64,000 bases of DNA. Origin: Burkholderiales bacterium RIFCSPLOWO2_12_FULL_65_40. Lineage in GTDB: Bacteria > Pseudomonadota > Gammaproteobacteria > Burkholderiales > Burkholderiaceae_C. The stretch covers positions 41,834 to 105,833 of the forward strand of contig MESL01000043.1 in the NCBI GenBank assembly GCA_001770955.1, given 5' to 3'. Below are positions 10,161 to 19,870 of this stretch, piece after piece. The notes beneath the pieces were generated by a model that saw only the letters and a list, made by a program, of their open reading frames with translations, searched no databases and was not told the DNA's origin. The translations under genes and the position numbers were made by a program. Each line of letters begins with the position of its first letter. Position 1 is the stretch's first letter.

Positions 10161-11249
10161 TCAAAGGCTGGCATCTCGCTCCAGATCGGCCAGCTGCTCG
10201 GCCTCGCGCGCGTGGCGCAGGGCCTGCAGCACCTCGCCCAGGTCGCCTTCCATGATGGTGAGCAGCTTGTACAAGGTGAGGTTGATACGGTGGTCGGTCA
10301 GCCGCCCCTGCGGAAAGTTGTACGTGCGGATGCGGTCGCTGCGATCGCCGCTGCCGATCAGCCCCTTGCGTTCGGCGGCCTCCTTGGCGGCGCGCTCGCT
10401 GCGGTCCTTTTCCTGGATGCGCGCCTGCAGCACCTGCAGCGCCTTGGCCTTGTTGGCGTGCTGGCTGCGGCCGTCCTGGCACTCGGCCACGATACCGGTG
10501 GGCAGGTGCACCACGCGCACGGCCGAGTCGGTCTTGTTGATGTGCTGGCCGCCAGCGCCGCTGGCGCGGAAGGTGTCGATGCGCAGATCTGCCGGGTTCA
10601 GTTTGATGGCTTCGTGCTCGTCGGGCTCGGGCATCACGGCCACGGTGCAGGCGCTGGTGTGGATGCGGCCCTGCGTCTCGGTGGCCGGCACGCGCTGCAC
10701 GCGGTGGCCGCCCGACTCGAAGCGCAGCGCGCCGTACACATCGTCTCCCACGACGCGCAGCACGATTTCCTTGTACCCGCCCAGCTCCGAAGGGCTCTCG
10801 CTCACCACCTCGACCTTCCAGCCCACGTTGGCGGCGTAGCGCGTGTACATGCGCGCCAGGTCGCCCGCGAACAGGGCCGATTCGTCGCCGCCCGTGCCCG
10901 CGCGGATTTCGAGGAAGGCATTGCGCGCGTCGTCGGGGTCCTTGGGCAGCAGCAGGCGCTGCAGTTCGTCTTCGAGCTGGAGCAGTTCCAGGGTGGCGCT
11001 GGTGACTTCGTCCTGCGCCAGCTCGGCCATGTCGGGGTCGGCGAGCATCTCTTGTGCGCCGGCCAGGTCGGCCTCGCATTGCAGGTAGCGGGCGTAGCGG
11101 CCAGCGATCTGCGTCACCTCGGCGTGCTCTTTGGAGATGGCGCGGTACTGCGCCATGTCGGCCATGATGTCCTCGCGCGAAAGCAGGAAGTCGAGTTCTT
11201 CCAGGCGCCGGGCGTAGCGCTCCAGCTGGGTGCGGAGAAAAGGTTTCAT
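10161..11249 (-). CDS. prfA: Peptide chain release factor 1
   Basis: This 362-residue RF1 reads UAA and UAG stop codons. The codon-recognition tripeptide PAT is at residues 188-190 (RF1 type PxT, not the SPF of RF2) and the catalytic GGQ is at 233-235. The N-terminal coiled region and the C-terminal [13 protein letters not shown] segment are complete. It lies between hemA and prmC, the same order as in many proteobacteria. Confidence 0.98.
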   Translation of the reverse strand: MKPFLRTQLERYARRLEELDFLLSREDIMADMAQYRAISKEHAEVTQIAGRYARYLQCEADLAGAQEMLADPDMAELAQDEVTSATLELLQLEDELQRLLLPKDPDDARNAFLEIRAGTGGDESALFAGDLARMYTRYAANVGWKVEVVSESPSELGGYKEIVLRVVGDDVYGALRFESGGHRVQRVPATETQGRIHTSACTVAVMPEPDEHEAIKLNPADLRIDTFRASGAGGQHINKTDSAVRVVHLPTGIVAECQDGRSQHANKAKALQVLQARIQEKDRSERAAKEAAERKGLIGSGDRSDRIRTYNFPQGRLTDHRINLTLYKLLTIMEGDLGEVLQALRHAREAEQLADLERDASL

Positions 11250-11273
11250 GGCGTTCCGGGGGAAAGGAGGGTG

Positions 11274-11340
11274 CTACGGTATTCGTAGCTGGAGGCGCTT
11301 GTCCAGCAAGCGCCGAGGGCCGCTAGGGCCTCAAGAAAAG
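11274..11340 (+). repeat. Dispersed palindromic repeat, copy 4 (GC-shifted)
   Basis: GTAGCTGGAGGCGCTT, a spacer, CAAGCGCCGAGGGCC and TCAAGAAAA lie between hemA and prfA. The symmetric core is preserved as GGCGCTTG-N5-CAAGCGCC, so paired bases have changed together relative to the other copies. This suggests that the hairpin itself is maintained. Confidence 0.7.
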
Positions 11341-11352
11341 CGAAGTGCGCCG

Positions 11353-12651
11353 CTACAGGCTGTTCTTGCTTTGCGAGCGCAGGAACAGGCGCGAGGCGGT
11401 TCGCGCCGTCTGCTCGCGCGTGCTGGCGTCGCCGGCGCGCAGTTCTGCCAGGGTGCCGTGCAGCATCTTCTGCGCCAGGCCGCGCGAGAGGGCGTCGAGC
11501 ACGGTGTCGATGTCCTCGCCCTTGGCCAGGCGCTTGCGCGCACGGTCGAGTTCGATGGCGCGCCAGGCGTCCGCCTGGTCCTGGATCTGGCGGATGAGAG
11601 GCACCACACCGTGCTCGGGGTGGCGCTGGTCCATCCAGTGCATGAAGCTCTGCACGCCCGCGTCGATGATGGCCTCGGCCTGCGCCACGGCGGCCTGGCG
11701 GTTGGCCTGTGCGGTCTGCACCACGCTGGCCAGGTCGTCCACGGTGTAGAGGTAAACGTCTTCGAGCTGCTTGACCTCGGGCTCGATGTCGCGCGGCACG
11801 GCCAGATCCACCATGAACATGGGGCGGTGGCGGCGCTTCTTCAGGGCACGTTCCACCGCGCCCAGGCCCACGATGGGCAGGCTGCTGGCGGTGCAGCTGA
11901 CCACGATGTCGAACTCGTGTAGGCGGTCGGGCAGGTCGGACAGTCGCATGACCTCGCCACCAAAGCGCGTGGCGAGCTTTTCGCCGCGTTCCAGCGTGCG
12001 GTTGGCGATGGCGATCTGCTTGGGGTTGCGCGCTGCGAAGTGCGTGGCGCACAGCTCGATCATTTCGCCCGCGCCGACGAACAGCACGCGCGTCTTGCCC
12101 AGGTCTTCGAACAGCTGGCTGGCCAGGCGCACCGCGGCGGCGGCCATGCTGATGCTGTGCGCGCCGATCTCGGTGCTGGTGCGCACCTCCTTGGCCACGG
12201 CGAAGCTGCGCTGGAAGAGCTGGTTGAGCGTGGTGCCCAGGGCGCCCGCGCTTTCGGCGGCGCGCACGGCGTCCTTCATCTGGCCCAGGATCTGGGCTTC
12301 GCCCAGCACCATGGAGTCAAGCCCGCTGGCCACGCGGAAGGCGTGGCGCGCGACGGGGCCGTCTTCCAGAATGTAGGAGTGCGAGCGCAGCAGCTCGGTG
12401 CTGACGCCGCCGCTGTGGGCGAGCCAGCCCAGGGTGTGGTCCAGCGCGGGCTGGTCACCAGCGCAATAGATCTCGGTGCGGTTGCAGGTGGAGATGATGG
12501 CCGTCTCCACGTTGCGGTGCTGGCTGGACTGGCCCAGCGCCTGGCGCAGGCCGTGCAGGGTGGGCGCGATCTGGTCGATCGCGAACGCGAAACGGCCACG
12601 CAGATCGAGCGGCGCGGTCGTATGGTTGATGCCCAAGGCCCAGACTGACAT
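11353..12651 (-). CDS. hemA: Glutamyl-tRNA reductase
   Basis: This 432-residue enzyme reduces glutamyl-tRNA to glutamate-1-semialdehyde with NADPH, the first step of C5 haem synthesis. The start [20 protein letters not shown] fits the family. The catalytic cysteine lies in [10 protein letters not shown] (Cys56), the NADPH motif VLFVGAGEM is near residue 190, and a C-terminal dimerisation helix is present. There is no Shine-Dalgarno; a perfect TATAAT (minus strand, 12663-12658) lies 6 nt before the ATG, so the mRNA may be leaderless. It is divergent from a small membrane protein gene. Confidence 0.97.
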   Translation of the reverse strand: MSVWALGINHTTAPLDLRGRFAFAIDQIAPTLHGLRQALGQSSQHRNVETAIISTCNRTEIYCAGDQPALDHTLGWLAHSGGVSTELLRSHSYILEDGPVARHAFRVASGLDSMVLGEAQILGQMKDAVRAAESAGALGTTLNQLFQRSFAVAKEVRTSTEIGAHSISMAAAAVRLASQLFEDLGKTRVLFVGAGEMIELCATHFAARNPKQIAIANRTLERGEKLATRFGGEVMRLSDLPDRLHEFDIVVSCTASSLPIVGLGAVERALKKRRHRPMFMVDLAVPRDIEPEVKQLEDVYLYTVDDLASVVQTAQANRQAAVAQAEAIIDAGVQSFMHWMDQRHPEHGVVPLIRQIQDQADAWRAIELDRARKRLAKGEDIDTVLDALSRGLAQKMLHGTLAELRAGDASTREQTARTASRLFLRSQSKNSL

Positions 12652-12657
12652 GTCCGG

Positions 12658-12663
12658 ATTATA
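12658..12663 (-). promoter_or_regulatory. -10 box of hemA
   Basis: A perfect TATAAT on the minus strand ends 6 nt before the hemA ATG, so initiation at normal spacing would start the RNA at or next to the start codon. No convincing -35 hexamer is seen at 16-18 bp. Confidence 0.55.
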
Positions 12664-12721
12664 AAATTGTTATGTGCACAGGGTGACACCGACTGCACAA
12701 CCCTTGATTTACGTCATTTTT

Positions 12722-13000
12722 ATGGACTTGTCGGCCGCCCTCATCCACTTGCTCAATTTTGCTGCGCCTGCCGCTGCGCTGGCTCTGCTGCTCGTGCCGA
12801 CCAGCCGCTTACTTATCAGAAATTCGGCCAAAACCGTTGCCTGGTGGGCGCAAGCAGCTATTGTTTTTGCGGTGGGCTGTGCCGTGTTGGTGGCCGGGCT
12901 GTGGGTTCTGGGGCGTGACGGCAAGGTGCTGACCTATGCCGCGCTGGTGCTGGTCACTGCCACCTGCCAGTGGCTGCTGCGGCGCGGCTGGAAGGGCTGA
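12722..13000 (+). CDS. Small membrane protein of unknown function
   Basis: This is a 92-residue, strongly hydrophobic protein with about three membrane segments (LIHLLNFAAPAAALALLLV, an AIVFAVGCAVLVAGLWVL stretch, and VLTYAALVLVTATC) and a basic end, RRGWKG. The ATG at 12722 (MDLSAALIHLL) is preferred; a GTG at 12674 in the same frame would add 16 residues. It is divergent from hemA. I do not recognise a family. The base use and the sharp hydrophobic pattern support a real gene. Confidence 0.7.
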   Translation: MDLSAALIHLLNFAAPAAALALLLVPTSRLLIRNSAKTVAWWAQAAIVFAVGCAVLVAGLWVLGRDGKVLTYAALVLVTATCQWLLRRGWKG

Positions 13001-13019
13001 GGCCAGCGCTGTGTGGCGC

Positions 13020-13150
13020 GCGGTCTTTGAAACTGGCACGGCCCAAGCCAGTGGCCACCGAGCAAGGGCCGCCCCGCCGTGCTGGTGGCGTCCCCTTTCC
13101 CGAATTGCGCAGCAATTCGAGAGAAGGGGGAAGCGGCGAAGCCGCTCAGG
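13020..13150. repeat. GC-rich double-hairpin repeat between convergent genes
   Basis: The region carries a long imperfect palindrome (13092-13129), with inner arms CGAATTGC and GCAATTCG and outer CCCCTTT and AGAAGGGG. A second hairpin follows, AGCGGC-GAA-GCCGCT (13132-13146). It lies between the 3' ends of the small membrane protein gene and the DUF1513 gene. The pattern resembles a repeat I recall from other Acidovorax-type genomes; that is memory, not a search result. It could act as a bidirectional transcript end. Confidence 0.65.
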
Positions 13151-13156
13151 GGGATG

Positions 13157-14266
13157 TCATGCAAGCACTGCCCAATGGTTCCCCGCCGCCATGCCCTCGG
13201 GCCAGCGCAGCATGTTCGCGGGCTCGGTGGCGTGCCAGCGTGCCAGGCCCCGCCCGCCGCCCACTGCCACACCGGGGGCGTTGTCCAGCGGCCACAGGCC
13301 GCAGGGGTTTTGCACGTTCCCGATGGTCGTGAACTTCGCCGGCTCCTGCGGTTGCCACAGCACGATGCGGTTGGCGCGCTGCGCCGTGAGCACGAAGCCG
13401 CCATTGGGGCCTGCCGCCACGTCGCCCGCGTAGCCCTCGGCCACCATGTAGCTCGGCACCTTGAGTTCCTTTCCATCCCACACGGCCAGCAGCGGGGCGT
13501 CGCGGCGCTTGGCGGGGTCGTCGTGCTCGGCCTGCAGGCCGATGCCCAGCAGCAGTGGGCCGCCTTCGAGCGGTCGGTTCCAGGCGATGTGGTGCGGCGC
13601 CAGGCGCTTGTCGCGCAGGCTCCAGGCGCCGAGCTTCTCGCCGTTTTCGGGGTTCAGCAGCACCAGCTCGGGGCTCATCCGCTCCAGGTGGCGCTTGTCG
13701 CCGGCCGCGTCGCGCGGGATGCCGCCGTTGGCGATGACAAGCCGGCCCTGCGGGTCGACGAGGATCTGGTGCGGGTCGATGCCGTGCGTGCGGTGCTCGG
13801 CCACCTTGCGCAGATTGCGCACGTCGCGCACGCTGACCCAGCCTTCGCCGGTCTGGCGGTCGGTCTCGCCGGTGTAGAGCCAGGCCCCGTCGGGGCTGGC
13901 GATGACGTGGCCGTCGAGCGTGCGTGCACCGCCCTCGTCGGACATGGACAGGCGGTGGGCGATGCGCCCCTCGGCATCGGCGCGCACCAGCCAGGTGCCC
14001 GGGCGGGTGGCCACCGCCAGAAAACCGCCACCGGGCTCGGGCACGATGGCATGCGGGAGCGTGGGCATGGTGACGGCGAATTCCGTGAGGACTTGGCCCC
14101 GTGCCCAATCCACACGCAGCGCGCCAATCTGGTAGTCGCGTTCGTTCATGCGCCAGCCACCGGCCACCCGCAAGGTGCTCCCATCGGCCTGGGCGCTGGC
14201 AAGAGCGGGTAGGGAAGCGGTTCCAAGGGCGGCGCTGAGCTGCAGCAGGAAGTGACGGCGGTCCAC
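13157..14266 (-). CDS. DUF1513 secreted beta-propeller-like protein
   Basis: This 369-residue exported protein starts at a GTG (14264-14266) preceded by TTGAGGATC as ribosome binding site. The N-terminus DRRHFLLQLSAALG followed by ASLPALASAQA is a twin-arginine-like signal peptide. The body has repeated strand segments (GGGFLAVATRPG, HVIASPDGAWLYTGE, GRLVIANGGI, GGFVLTAQRANRIVLW) consistent with a seven-bladed propeller. In other bacteria DUF1513 genes often accompany imelysin and di-haem peroxidase genes in iron-related clusters; none of these is present here. Function unknown. Confidence 0.85.
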   Translation of the reverse strand: MDRRHFLLQLSAALGTASLPALASAQADGSTLRVAGGWRMNERDYQIGALRVDWARGQVLTEFAVTMPTLPHAIVPEPGGGFLAVATRPGTWLVRADAEGRIAHRLSMSDEGGARTLDGHVIASPDGAWLYTGETDRQTGEGWVSVRDVRNLRKVAEHRTHGIDPHQILVDPQGRLVIANGGIPRDAAGDKRHLERMSPELVLLNPENGEKLGAWSLRDKRLAPHHIAWNRPLEGGPLLLGIGLQAEHDDPAKRRDAPLLAVWDGKELKVPSYMVAEGYAGDVAAGPNGGFVLTAQRANRIVLWQPQEPAKFTTIGNVQNPCGLWPLDNAPGVAVGGGRGLARWHATEPANMLRWPEGMAAGNHWAVLA

Positions 14267-14383
14267 TGGGATCCTCAAGTGTTCGTTGTGATGGCTTGAG
14301 AATAACGCAAATGCGAGTGATTTGCATTGACGCTGCGCAAACACTTCGCCAGGCACGCCGGGACCGTGCGCGGAGTTCAGCGA

Positions 14384-15234
14384 TCAGCGAGCGACAGGCG
14401 AGAACAGGTCCACGCGGTCGGTAATGATGCCGTCGGTGCCCTGGGCGATCAGGCGCTGGGCAGCCCACTCGTCGTTCACTGTGTAGCTCAGGGCGCGCCA
14501 GCCCTGGGCGTGCACGCGCTGCACCAGCGGGGCGTCCCACAGCGCGTGGTGGCAGACGATGGCCACGCAGCCGAGCTCGCGGGTGGTGTCGAACCAGCCC
14601 TCGCTCAGGGTGTCGAGCAGCAGGGCGCGCGGAAGATGCGGCGCCGTCGCCCGGGCGCCGGCCAGGGCCTCGGGCTGGAATGAGGACAGCAGCGGCCCCT
14701 GGGCCTGGCCCCGCCACAGGCGTGCGGCGTGCTCGCCCACCACGCGGCCCGTGGCGTCTTCCTGCCCGGGCGTGGGCTTGATCTCGATGTTGAGCAGATA
14801 GCCGTTGGCCAGGCAGAAGTGCGCGATGTTTTCCAGGGTGGGCAGTGGCTCGCCCGCGTATCGGCGCGAATGCCAGCCGCCGGCGTCGAGCCGCGCGAGC
14901 GCGGCCCAGGCGTGGTCACCGCCCGTGGGGCTGGCGTCGGGGCCCAGCACCTGCGCGGCGTTGGTGGTGCGGGCCAGCGTGGCGTCGTGCAGGAGGAAGG
15001 GAACGCCGTCGCGCGAGAGTTTCACGTCGCACTCGAACATGCGGTAGCCATGTTCGGCGCCCAGGCGGAAGGCAGCCAGGGTGTTCTCGGGCGCGAGCTT
15101 GCCGGCGCCCCGGTGGGCGATCCAGCGCGGGTAGGGCCAGAAGGCAAGTGCCCCCACGCTCCCCGCTGCGCGTGGTTCGCTGCCCCCCGAGGGGGCGCGC
15201 GCCGCCTTGGGGCGGCCCGGCGTCGGCGCGGTGC

Positions 15235-15238
<4 letters not shown>
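14384..15238 (-). CDS. ugpQ: Glycerophosphodiester phosphodiesterase
   Basis: This 284-residue cytoplasmic GDPD enzyme hydrolyses glycerophosphodiesters to glycerol-3-phosphate plus an alcohol. Catalytic residues sit in [13 protein letters not shown] (His42, Arg43, Glu51, Asn52), [18 protein letters not shown], and [11 protein letters not shown] near the end. The GTG at 15236-15238 overlaps the ugpC stop (GTGA), implying translational coupling. Residues about 8-30 are low complexity and are encoded by a GC-rich intergenic-type repeat (15134-15210). A second GTG at 15157 would start just before the conserved domain. It is the last gene of ugpBAECQ. Confidence 0.93.
15134..15210. repeat. GC-rich repeat inside the 5' end of ugpQ
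   Basis: The stretch contains GCCCCC-CGA-GGGGGC (15182-15196), a CCGCC/GGCGG hairpin beside it, and the flank CCCCCACGCTCCCCGCTGCG. It looks like an intergenic Comamonadaceae repeat but is read in frame as the N-terminal residues of UgpQ. Family assignment is from memory and needs a genome-wide search. Confidence 0.55.
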
Positions 15239-16239
<1,001 letters not shown>

Positions 16240-16242
16240 GTG

Positions 16243-16303
16243 GTTACTATTTTTTTGATAGCTTATAGCGCTTGATGGATAAGGTCTTGAAGGTGTTTTA
16301 GTC
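16243..16303 (+). repeat. Dispersed palindromic repeat, copy 5
   Basis: TTTGATAGCTTATAGCGCTTGATGGATAAG and a following T-rich tail lie between ugpE and ugpC, inside an operon. The right arm is degraded (AAGGTCT instead of AAGCGCT), so this copy pairs less well. Confidence 0.75.
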
Positions 16304-17154
16304 TATTTTTCTGCGTCCACCAGACCCTTGACGAACCAGCGCTGCATCAGCAGCACCACCAGTGCAGGCGGAATCATGGCCAGGATGGCCGTGGCCATCA
16401 CGATGTTCCAGTCGTTGGCAGCGTCGCCGCCGGAAATCATGCGCTTGATGCCCATGACCACGGGGTACATCGATTCATCGGTGGTTACCAGCAGCGGCCA
16501 GAGGTACTGGTTCCAGCCGTAGATGAACTGGATGACGAACAGCGCGGCGATGCTGGTGCGCGAGAGCGGCAGCAGCACGTCCCAGAAAAAGCGCATGGGC
16601 CCCGCGCCATCCACGCGCGCGGCCTCCACCAGTTCATCGGGCACCGACAGGAAGAACTGGCGGAACAGGAAGGTGGCCGTGGCCGAGGCGATCAGCGGCA
16701 CCGTCAGGCCTGCATAGGTGTTGAGCATGCCGAGGTCGGACACCACCTGGTAGGTCGGGCCGATGCGCACCTCCACCGGCAGCATCAGCGTGACGAAGAT
16801 GGCCCAGAAGAAGAACGTGCGCCCCGGAAAGCGGAAGTACACGATGGCAAACGCCGAGAGCAGCGAGATGGCGATCTTGCCCACCGCGATCATCAGCGCA
16901 GAGATCAGGCTGACCAGCATCATGTGGCCCACGGGCGCGGTCGATGCCGCACTACCGCTGGTGCCCTGGATGGCGTGCGTGTAGTTTTCGATCAGGTGCG
17001 GGCCCGGCAGCAGCGGCATGGGCACCTGCACGATGTCCTGTGCGGTGTGCGTGCTGGCCACGAAGGTGATGTAGAGCGGGAAGGCAATGATGACCATGCC
17101 CAGAATGAGCACGAAATGCGAAATGGCGGTGGCGAGGGGGCGGCGTTCAACCAT
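16303..17154 (-). CDS. ugpE: sn-glycerol-3-phosphate ABC transporter permease UgpE
   Basis: This 283-residue inner-membrane permease has about six membrane segments and the cytoplasmic EAA loop ([21 protein letters not shown]) that docks to the ATPase. N-terminal [25 protein letters not shown] is typical of the MalG/UgpE branch. The ATG at 17154 is separated from the ugpA stop by one base, so translation is probably coupled. Confidence 0.96.
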   Translation of the reverse strand: MVERRPLATAISHFVLILGMVIIAFPLYITFVASTHTAQDIVQVPMPLLPGPHLIENYTHAIQGTSGSAASTAPVGHMMLVSLISALMIAVGKIAISLLSAFAIVYFRFPGRTFFFWAIFVTLMLPVEVRIGPTYQVVSDLGMLNTYAGLTVPLIASATATFLFRQFFLSVPDELVEAARVDGAGPMRFFWDVLLPLSRTSIAALFVIQFIYGWNQYLWPLLVTTDESMYPVVMGIKRMISGGDAANDWNIVMATAILAMIPPALVVLLMQRWFVKGLVDAEK

Positions 17155-17155
17155 T

Positions 17156-18043
17156 TCAGTAATTCACCTTGCGTTCTACGTAACGGAACTGGATGACGGT
17201 GAGCACCACCACGATGGCCATCAGCACCACGGACTGCGCGGCCGAGCCGCCCAGGTCGAGCGCCTTGAAACCGTCGTAATACACCTTGTAGACCAGGATG
17301 GCCGTGTCCTTGCCCGGCCCGCCCTCGGTGGTGGAATCCACGATGGCAAAGGTGTCGAAGAAGGCATAGACGATGTTGATCACCAGCAGGAAGAAGGTGG
17401 TGGGTGAGAGCAGCGGGAAGACGATGCTCCAGAAGCGCCGCCAGGGCCCGGCACCGTCGATGGCGGCCGCCTCGATCAGCGACTTGGGGATGGACTGCAG
17501 CCCCGCCAGAAAGAACAGGAAGTTGTAGGAGATGTGCTTCCACACGGCGGCGAAAACGATCAGCGCCATGGCCTGGTCACTGTTGAGCAGGTGGTTCCAT
17601 TCAAACCCCATCTGCCGCAGCGCGTGGCTGACGATGCCGATGGAGGGCGCGAACATGAAAAGCCACAGCACGCCGGCCACGGCGGGTGCCACGGCGTAGG
17701 GCCAGATGAGCAGCGTTTTGTAGAAACTGGCCCCGCGCACCACGCGGTCGGCAAACACCGCCAGTGCCAGGGAGATGACCAGCCCCAGGCCGGCCACCAG
17801 CACCGAGAACACGGCGGTGGTCTTGAACGAGGCAAGGTAGCTCTCGTCACCCCAGAGGCGTTCAAAATTCTCCAGCCCGACCCATTCGACCGAGGTGCCA
17901 AAGGCGTCCTGCTGCTGCAGCGACTGCACCAGCGCCTGCCCGGCGGGCCAGAAGAAGAACACGGCGATCACCACCACCTGCGGCGCCAGCAGCGCCGCCG
18001 GCAGCCACCAGCTCTTGAAACGCACCCGTTTTTCCGTGGTCAA
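17156..18043 (-). CDS. ugpA: sn-glycerol-3-phosphate ABC transporter permease UgpA
   Basis: This 295-residue permease partner of UgpE has about six membrane segments and an EAA loop ([21 protein letters not shown]). The frame starts at a TTG (18041-18043) preceded at good spacing by AGAGGG, which is the best start; no ATG fits the frame. A terminator-like hairpin lies between ugpB and this gene and may lower permease expression relative to the binding protein. Confidence 0.95.
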   Translation of the reverse strand: MTTEKRVRFKSWWLPAALLAPQVVVIAVFFFWPAGQALVQSLQQQDAFGTSVEWVGLENFERLWGDESYLASFKTTAVFSVLVAGLGLVISLALAVFADRVVRGASFYKTLLIWPYAVAPAVAGVLWLFMFAPSIGIVSHALRQMGFEWNHLLNSDQAMALIVFAAVWKHISYNFLFFLAGLQSIPKSLIEAAAIDGAGPWRRFWSIVFPLLSPTTFFLLVINIVYAFFDTFAIVDSTTEGGPGKDTAILVYKVYYDGFKALDLGGSAAQSVVLMAIVVVLTVIQFRYVERKVNY

Positions 18044-18056
18044 GGCAGCCCTCTTT

Positions 18057-18088
18057 CATCAAAAACGGCCGGGTACGTGGCCCGGCCG
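18057..18088 (-). terminator. Intercistronic hairpin between ugpB and ugpA
   Basis: On the minus strand CGGCCGGG (18088-18081) pairs perfectly with CCCGGCCG (18073-18066) across a 7-nt loop and is followed by TTTTT. It lies 20 nt after the ugpB stop. Partial termination or 3' end protection here is the usual way that binding protein mRNA is kept in excess over permease mRNA. Confidence 0.8.
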
Positions 18089-18108
18089 TGCGTTATCACC
18101 GCAAAAGT

Positions 18109-19419
18109 TTAGCCCTTGTTGGCCTTCTGGAAGCGTTCAAGCTGCTCGTTGCCGCGCTTGACGGCGGCGTCCAGTGCCTGCTGGGCCGACTTCTTGCCGG
18201 CCCAGACCTGTTCCAGCTCCTCGTCCATGATGGCGCGGATCTGGTTGAAATTGCCCAGGCGCACGCCACGCGACTTGTCGGTGGTCTTGCGGATCATCTG
18301 GTTCACCGCGGTGTCGGTGCCAGGGTTCTGCTTGTAAAAGCCCGCTTTTTCGGTCATTTCGAACGAAGCCAGGGTGACCGGCAGGTAGCCGGTGCGCTGG
18401 TGGCTGGCGGCCTGCACATCGGGGTTGGTCAGGTAGTGGAAAAATTGCGCCACGCCCTTGTACTCCGGCGCCTTCTTGCCCGCCATCACCCACAGCGAAG
18501 CGCCACCGATGACGGTGTTCTGTGGCGCGCCGGGCACGTCCGGGTAGTAGGGCAGGGGGGCGATGCCGAAGTCGAACTTCGCGTTCTTCTTGATGCTGGC
18601 ATAGGTGGACGAGCTGGCGGTGGCCATGGCGCATTCGCCCGAGTAGAAGGGCGCGTCGGCCTTGTTGCCACGGCCGCGGTAGTGGAAGAGGCCCTGCTGG
18701 GCCATGTTGGCGAGGTTCTCGATGTGGCGCACATGCAGCGGGCTGTTGAAGGCCAGGCGCGCGCTGGTGCCGCCAAAACCGTTGTTCTGCGTGGCAAACA
18801 GCGTGTTGTGCCAGGTCGAGAAGCTCTCGAGCTGCGTCCAGCCCTGCCAGCTTGTGGTGAACGGGCAGGCCACGCCCGAGGCCTTGAGCTTGGCGGCGGC
18901 CGACACGAGCTCGGGCCAGGTGGCTGGCGGCTTGTTGGGGTCCAGGCCCGCCTTCTTGAACAGGTCCTTGTTGTAGTTGAGCACCGTCGTCGAGCTGTTG
19001 AAGGGGTAGCTCAGCATTTCGCCGCTGGGGGCCGTGTAGTAACCCACCACGGCCGGAATGTAGGCCTTGGGGTCGAACTTGTAGCCGGCGTTCTGCATGA
19101 CCTTGCCCACCGGCACGATGGCGCCCTTGGCGGCCATCATGGTGGCGGTGCCCACTTCGTACACCTGCAGGATGTGCGGCGCGTTGCCGGCGCGGAAGGC
19201 AGCGATCGAGGCTGTCATCGATTCGTCATACGTGCCCTTGTAGGTGGGCACGATCTTGAAATCCTTCTGGCTGGCGTTGAAGCCGTTGGCGATGTCCACC
19301 ACCCAGTCGTTCAGGCCGCCGGTCATGGAGTGCCACCACTGGATTTCGGTTTGCGCGTGCGCAGCCGTGCTGCCCAGAACGGCCACAGCGGCGCAGACAG
19401 TCAGAGAACGGAATTTCAT
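18109..19419 (-). CDS. ugpB: sn-glycerol-3-phosphate-binding periplasmic protein
   Basis: This 436-residue extracellular solute-binding protein has a signal peptide MKFRSLTVCAAVAVLGSTAAHA and mature start QTEIQWWHSMTGGLNDWV, very like UgpB. Other family segments include SYPFNSSTTVLNYNKDLFKKAGLDP and GGASLWVM. It captures glycerol-3-phosphate or glycerophosphodiesters in the periplasm. GAGGAG lies 7-8 nt before the ATG at 19419. The upstream frame extension is not part of the protein. It is the first gene of ugpBAECQ, the same order as in E. coli. Confidence 0.97.
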   Translation of the reverse strand: MKFRSLTVCAAVAVLGSTAAHAQTEIQWWHSMTGGLNDWVVDIANGFNASQKDFKIVPTYKGTYDESMTASIAAFRAGNAPHILQVYEVGTATMMAAKGAIVPVGKVMQNAGYKFDPKAYIPAVVGYYTAPSGEMLSYPFNSSTTVLNYNKDLFKKAGLDPNKPPATWPELVSAAAKLKASGVACPFTTSWQGWTQLESFSTWHNTLFATQNNGFGGTSARLAFNSPLHVRHIENLANMAQQGLFHYRGRGNKADAPFYSGECAMATASSSTYASIKKNAKFDFGIAPLPYYPDVPGAPQNTVIGGASLWVMAGKKAPEYKGVAQFFHYLTNPDVQAASHQRTGYLPVTLASFEMTEKAGFYKQNPGTDTAVNQMIRKTTDKSRGVRLGNFNQIRAIMDEELEQVWAGKKSAQQALDAAVKRGNEQLERFQKANKG

Positions 19420-19870
19420 GGGGAATCTCCTCACACAAATGGATAAGCGCCGGATCGTAGGGCGGGCGAATGACAAAACCGTGTCTGTCATGAAGACCAG
19501 GGGCTTTTTTAACCATGCCGGGCATCTTTCTCCAGCGGGTAAACCCCTTGGGATGGCCTGCATGACGCCCTGCGGTCTGTGGCAGCGCGGTCTCGGGCGA
19601 TCCGCCGCGTTGTTTTTCTTGCCCATAGCGGGGCTATTTGTTGGCTGCAGAAAGACGCCTTGCGGCCCATCCCGATCCGTACTACTACCGTCACGCGAGG
19701 GTGATGCAGGTCATCCCTTGCCCGTCCCTGCGGGCTTGTCCCTGATGCGGGTAGTGGCGCCTCTCCAGAGAGCGGTTTTGTGCGTTGCACCATGCTAGGA
19801 TGGCCCGCCAAGCTTTTGAAGCCGGGCGCCCGCTGGCGGCGGCCTGGACTTCGCCGACACAAAGACCGTC
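19420..19870. other. Divergent intergenic region ugpB / serA
   Basis: This 451-nt stretch between the divergent ugpB and serA starts contains no coding frame I can support. It holds the inverted repeat at 19470-19491 near ugpB, a small GCCCG/CGGGC hairpin (19720-19735) and a possible -10, TGCTAGGAT (19793-19801), in the serA direction. I see no riboswitch fold. Confidence 0.6.
19470..19491. promoter_or_regulatory. Inverted repeat upstream of ugpB (candidate operator)
   Basis: ATGACA (19470-19475) and TGTCAT (19486-19491) form a perfect inverted repeat with a 10-nt spacer, about 50 nt upstream of the ugpB ATG. Each arm equals a TGTCA Pho-box half, but the halves are inverted rather than in the direct repeat of the E. 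coli Pho box, so PhoB control is only a guess. Confidence 0.4.

Noticed and set aside
19470-19491. A standard PhoB Pho box upstream of ugpB
   Set aside because: The TGTCA halves are inverted with a 10-nt spacer, not direct repeats with 4-nt spacing; kept only as a candidate operator.
19420-19626. N-terminal extension of UgpB to position 19626
   Set aside because: The MKFRSLTV signal peptide with GAGGAG at proper spacing marks 19419 as the start; the extension has no signal or domain character.
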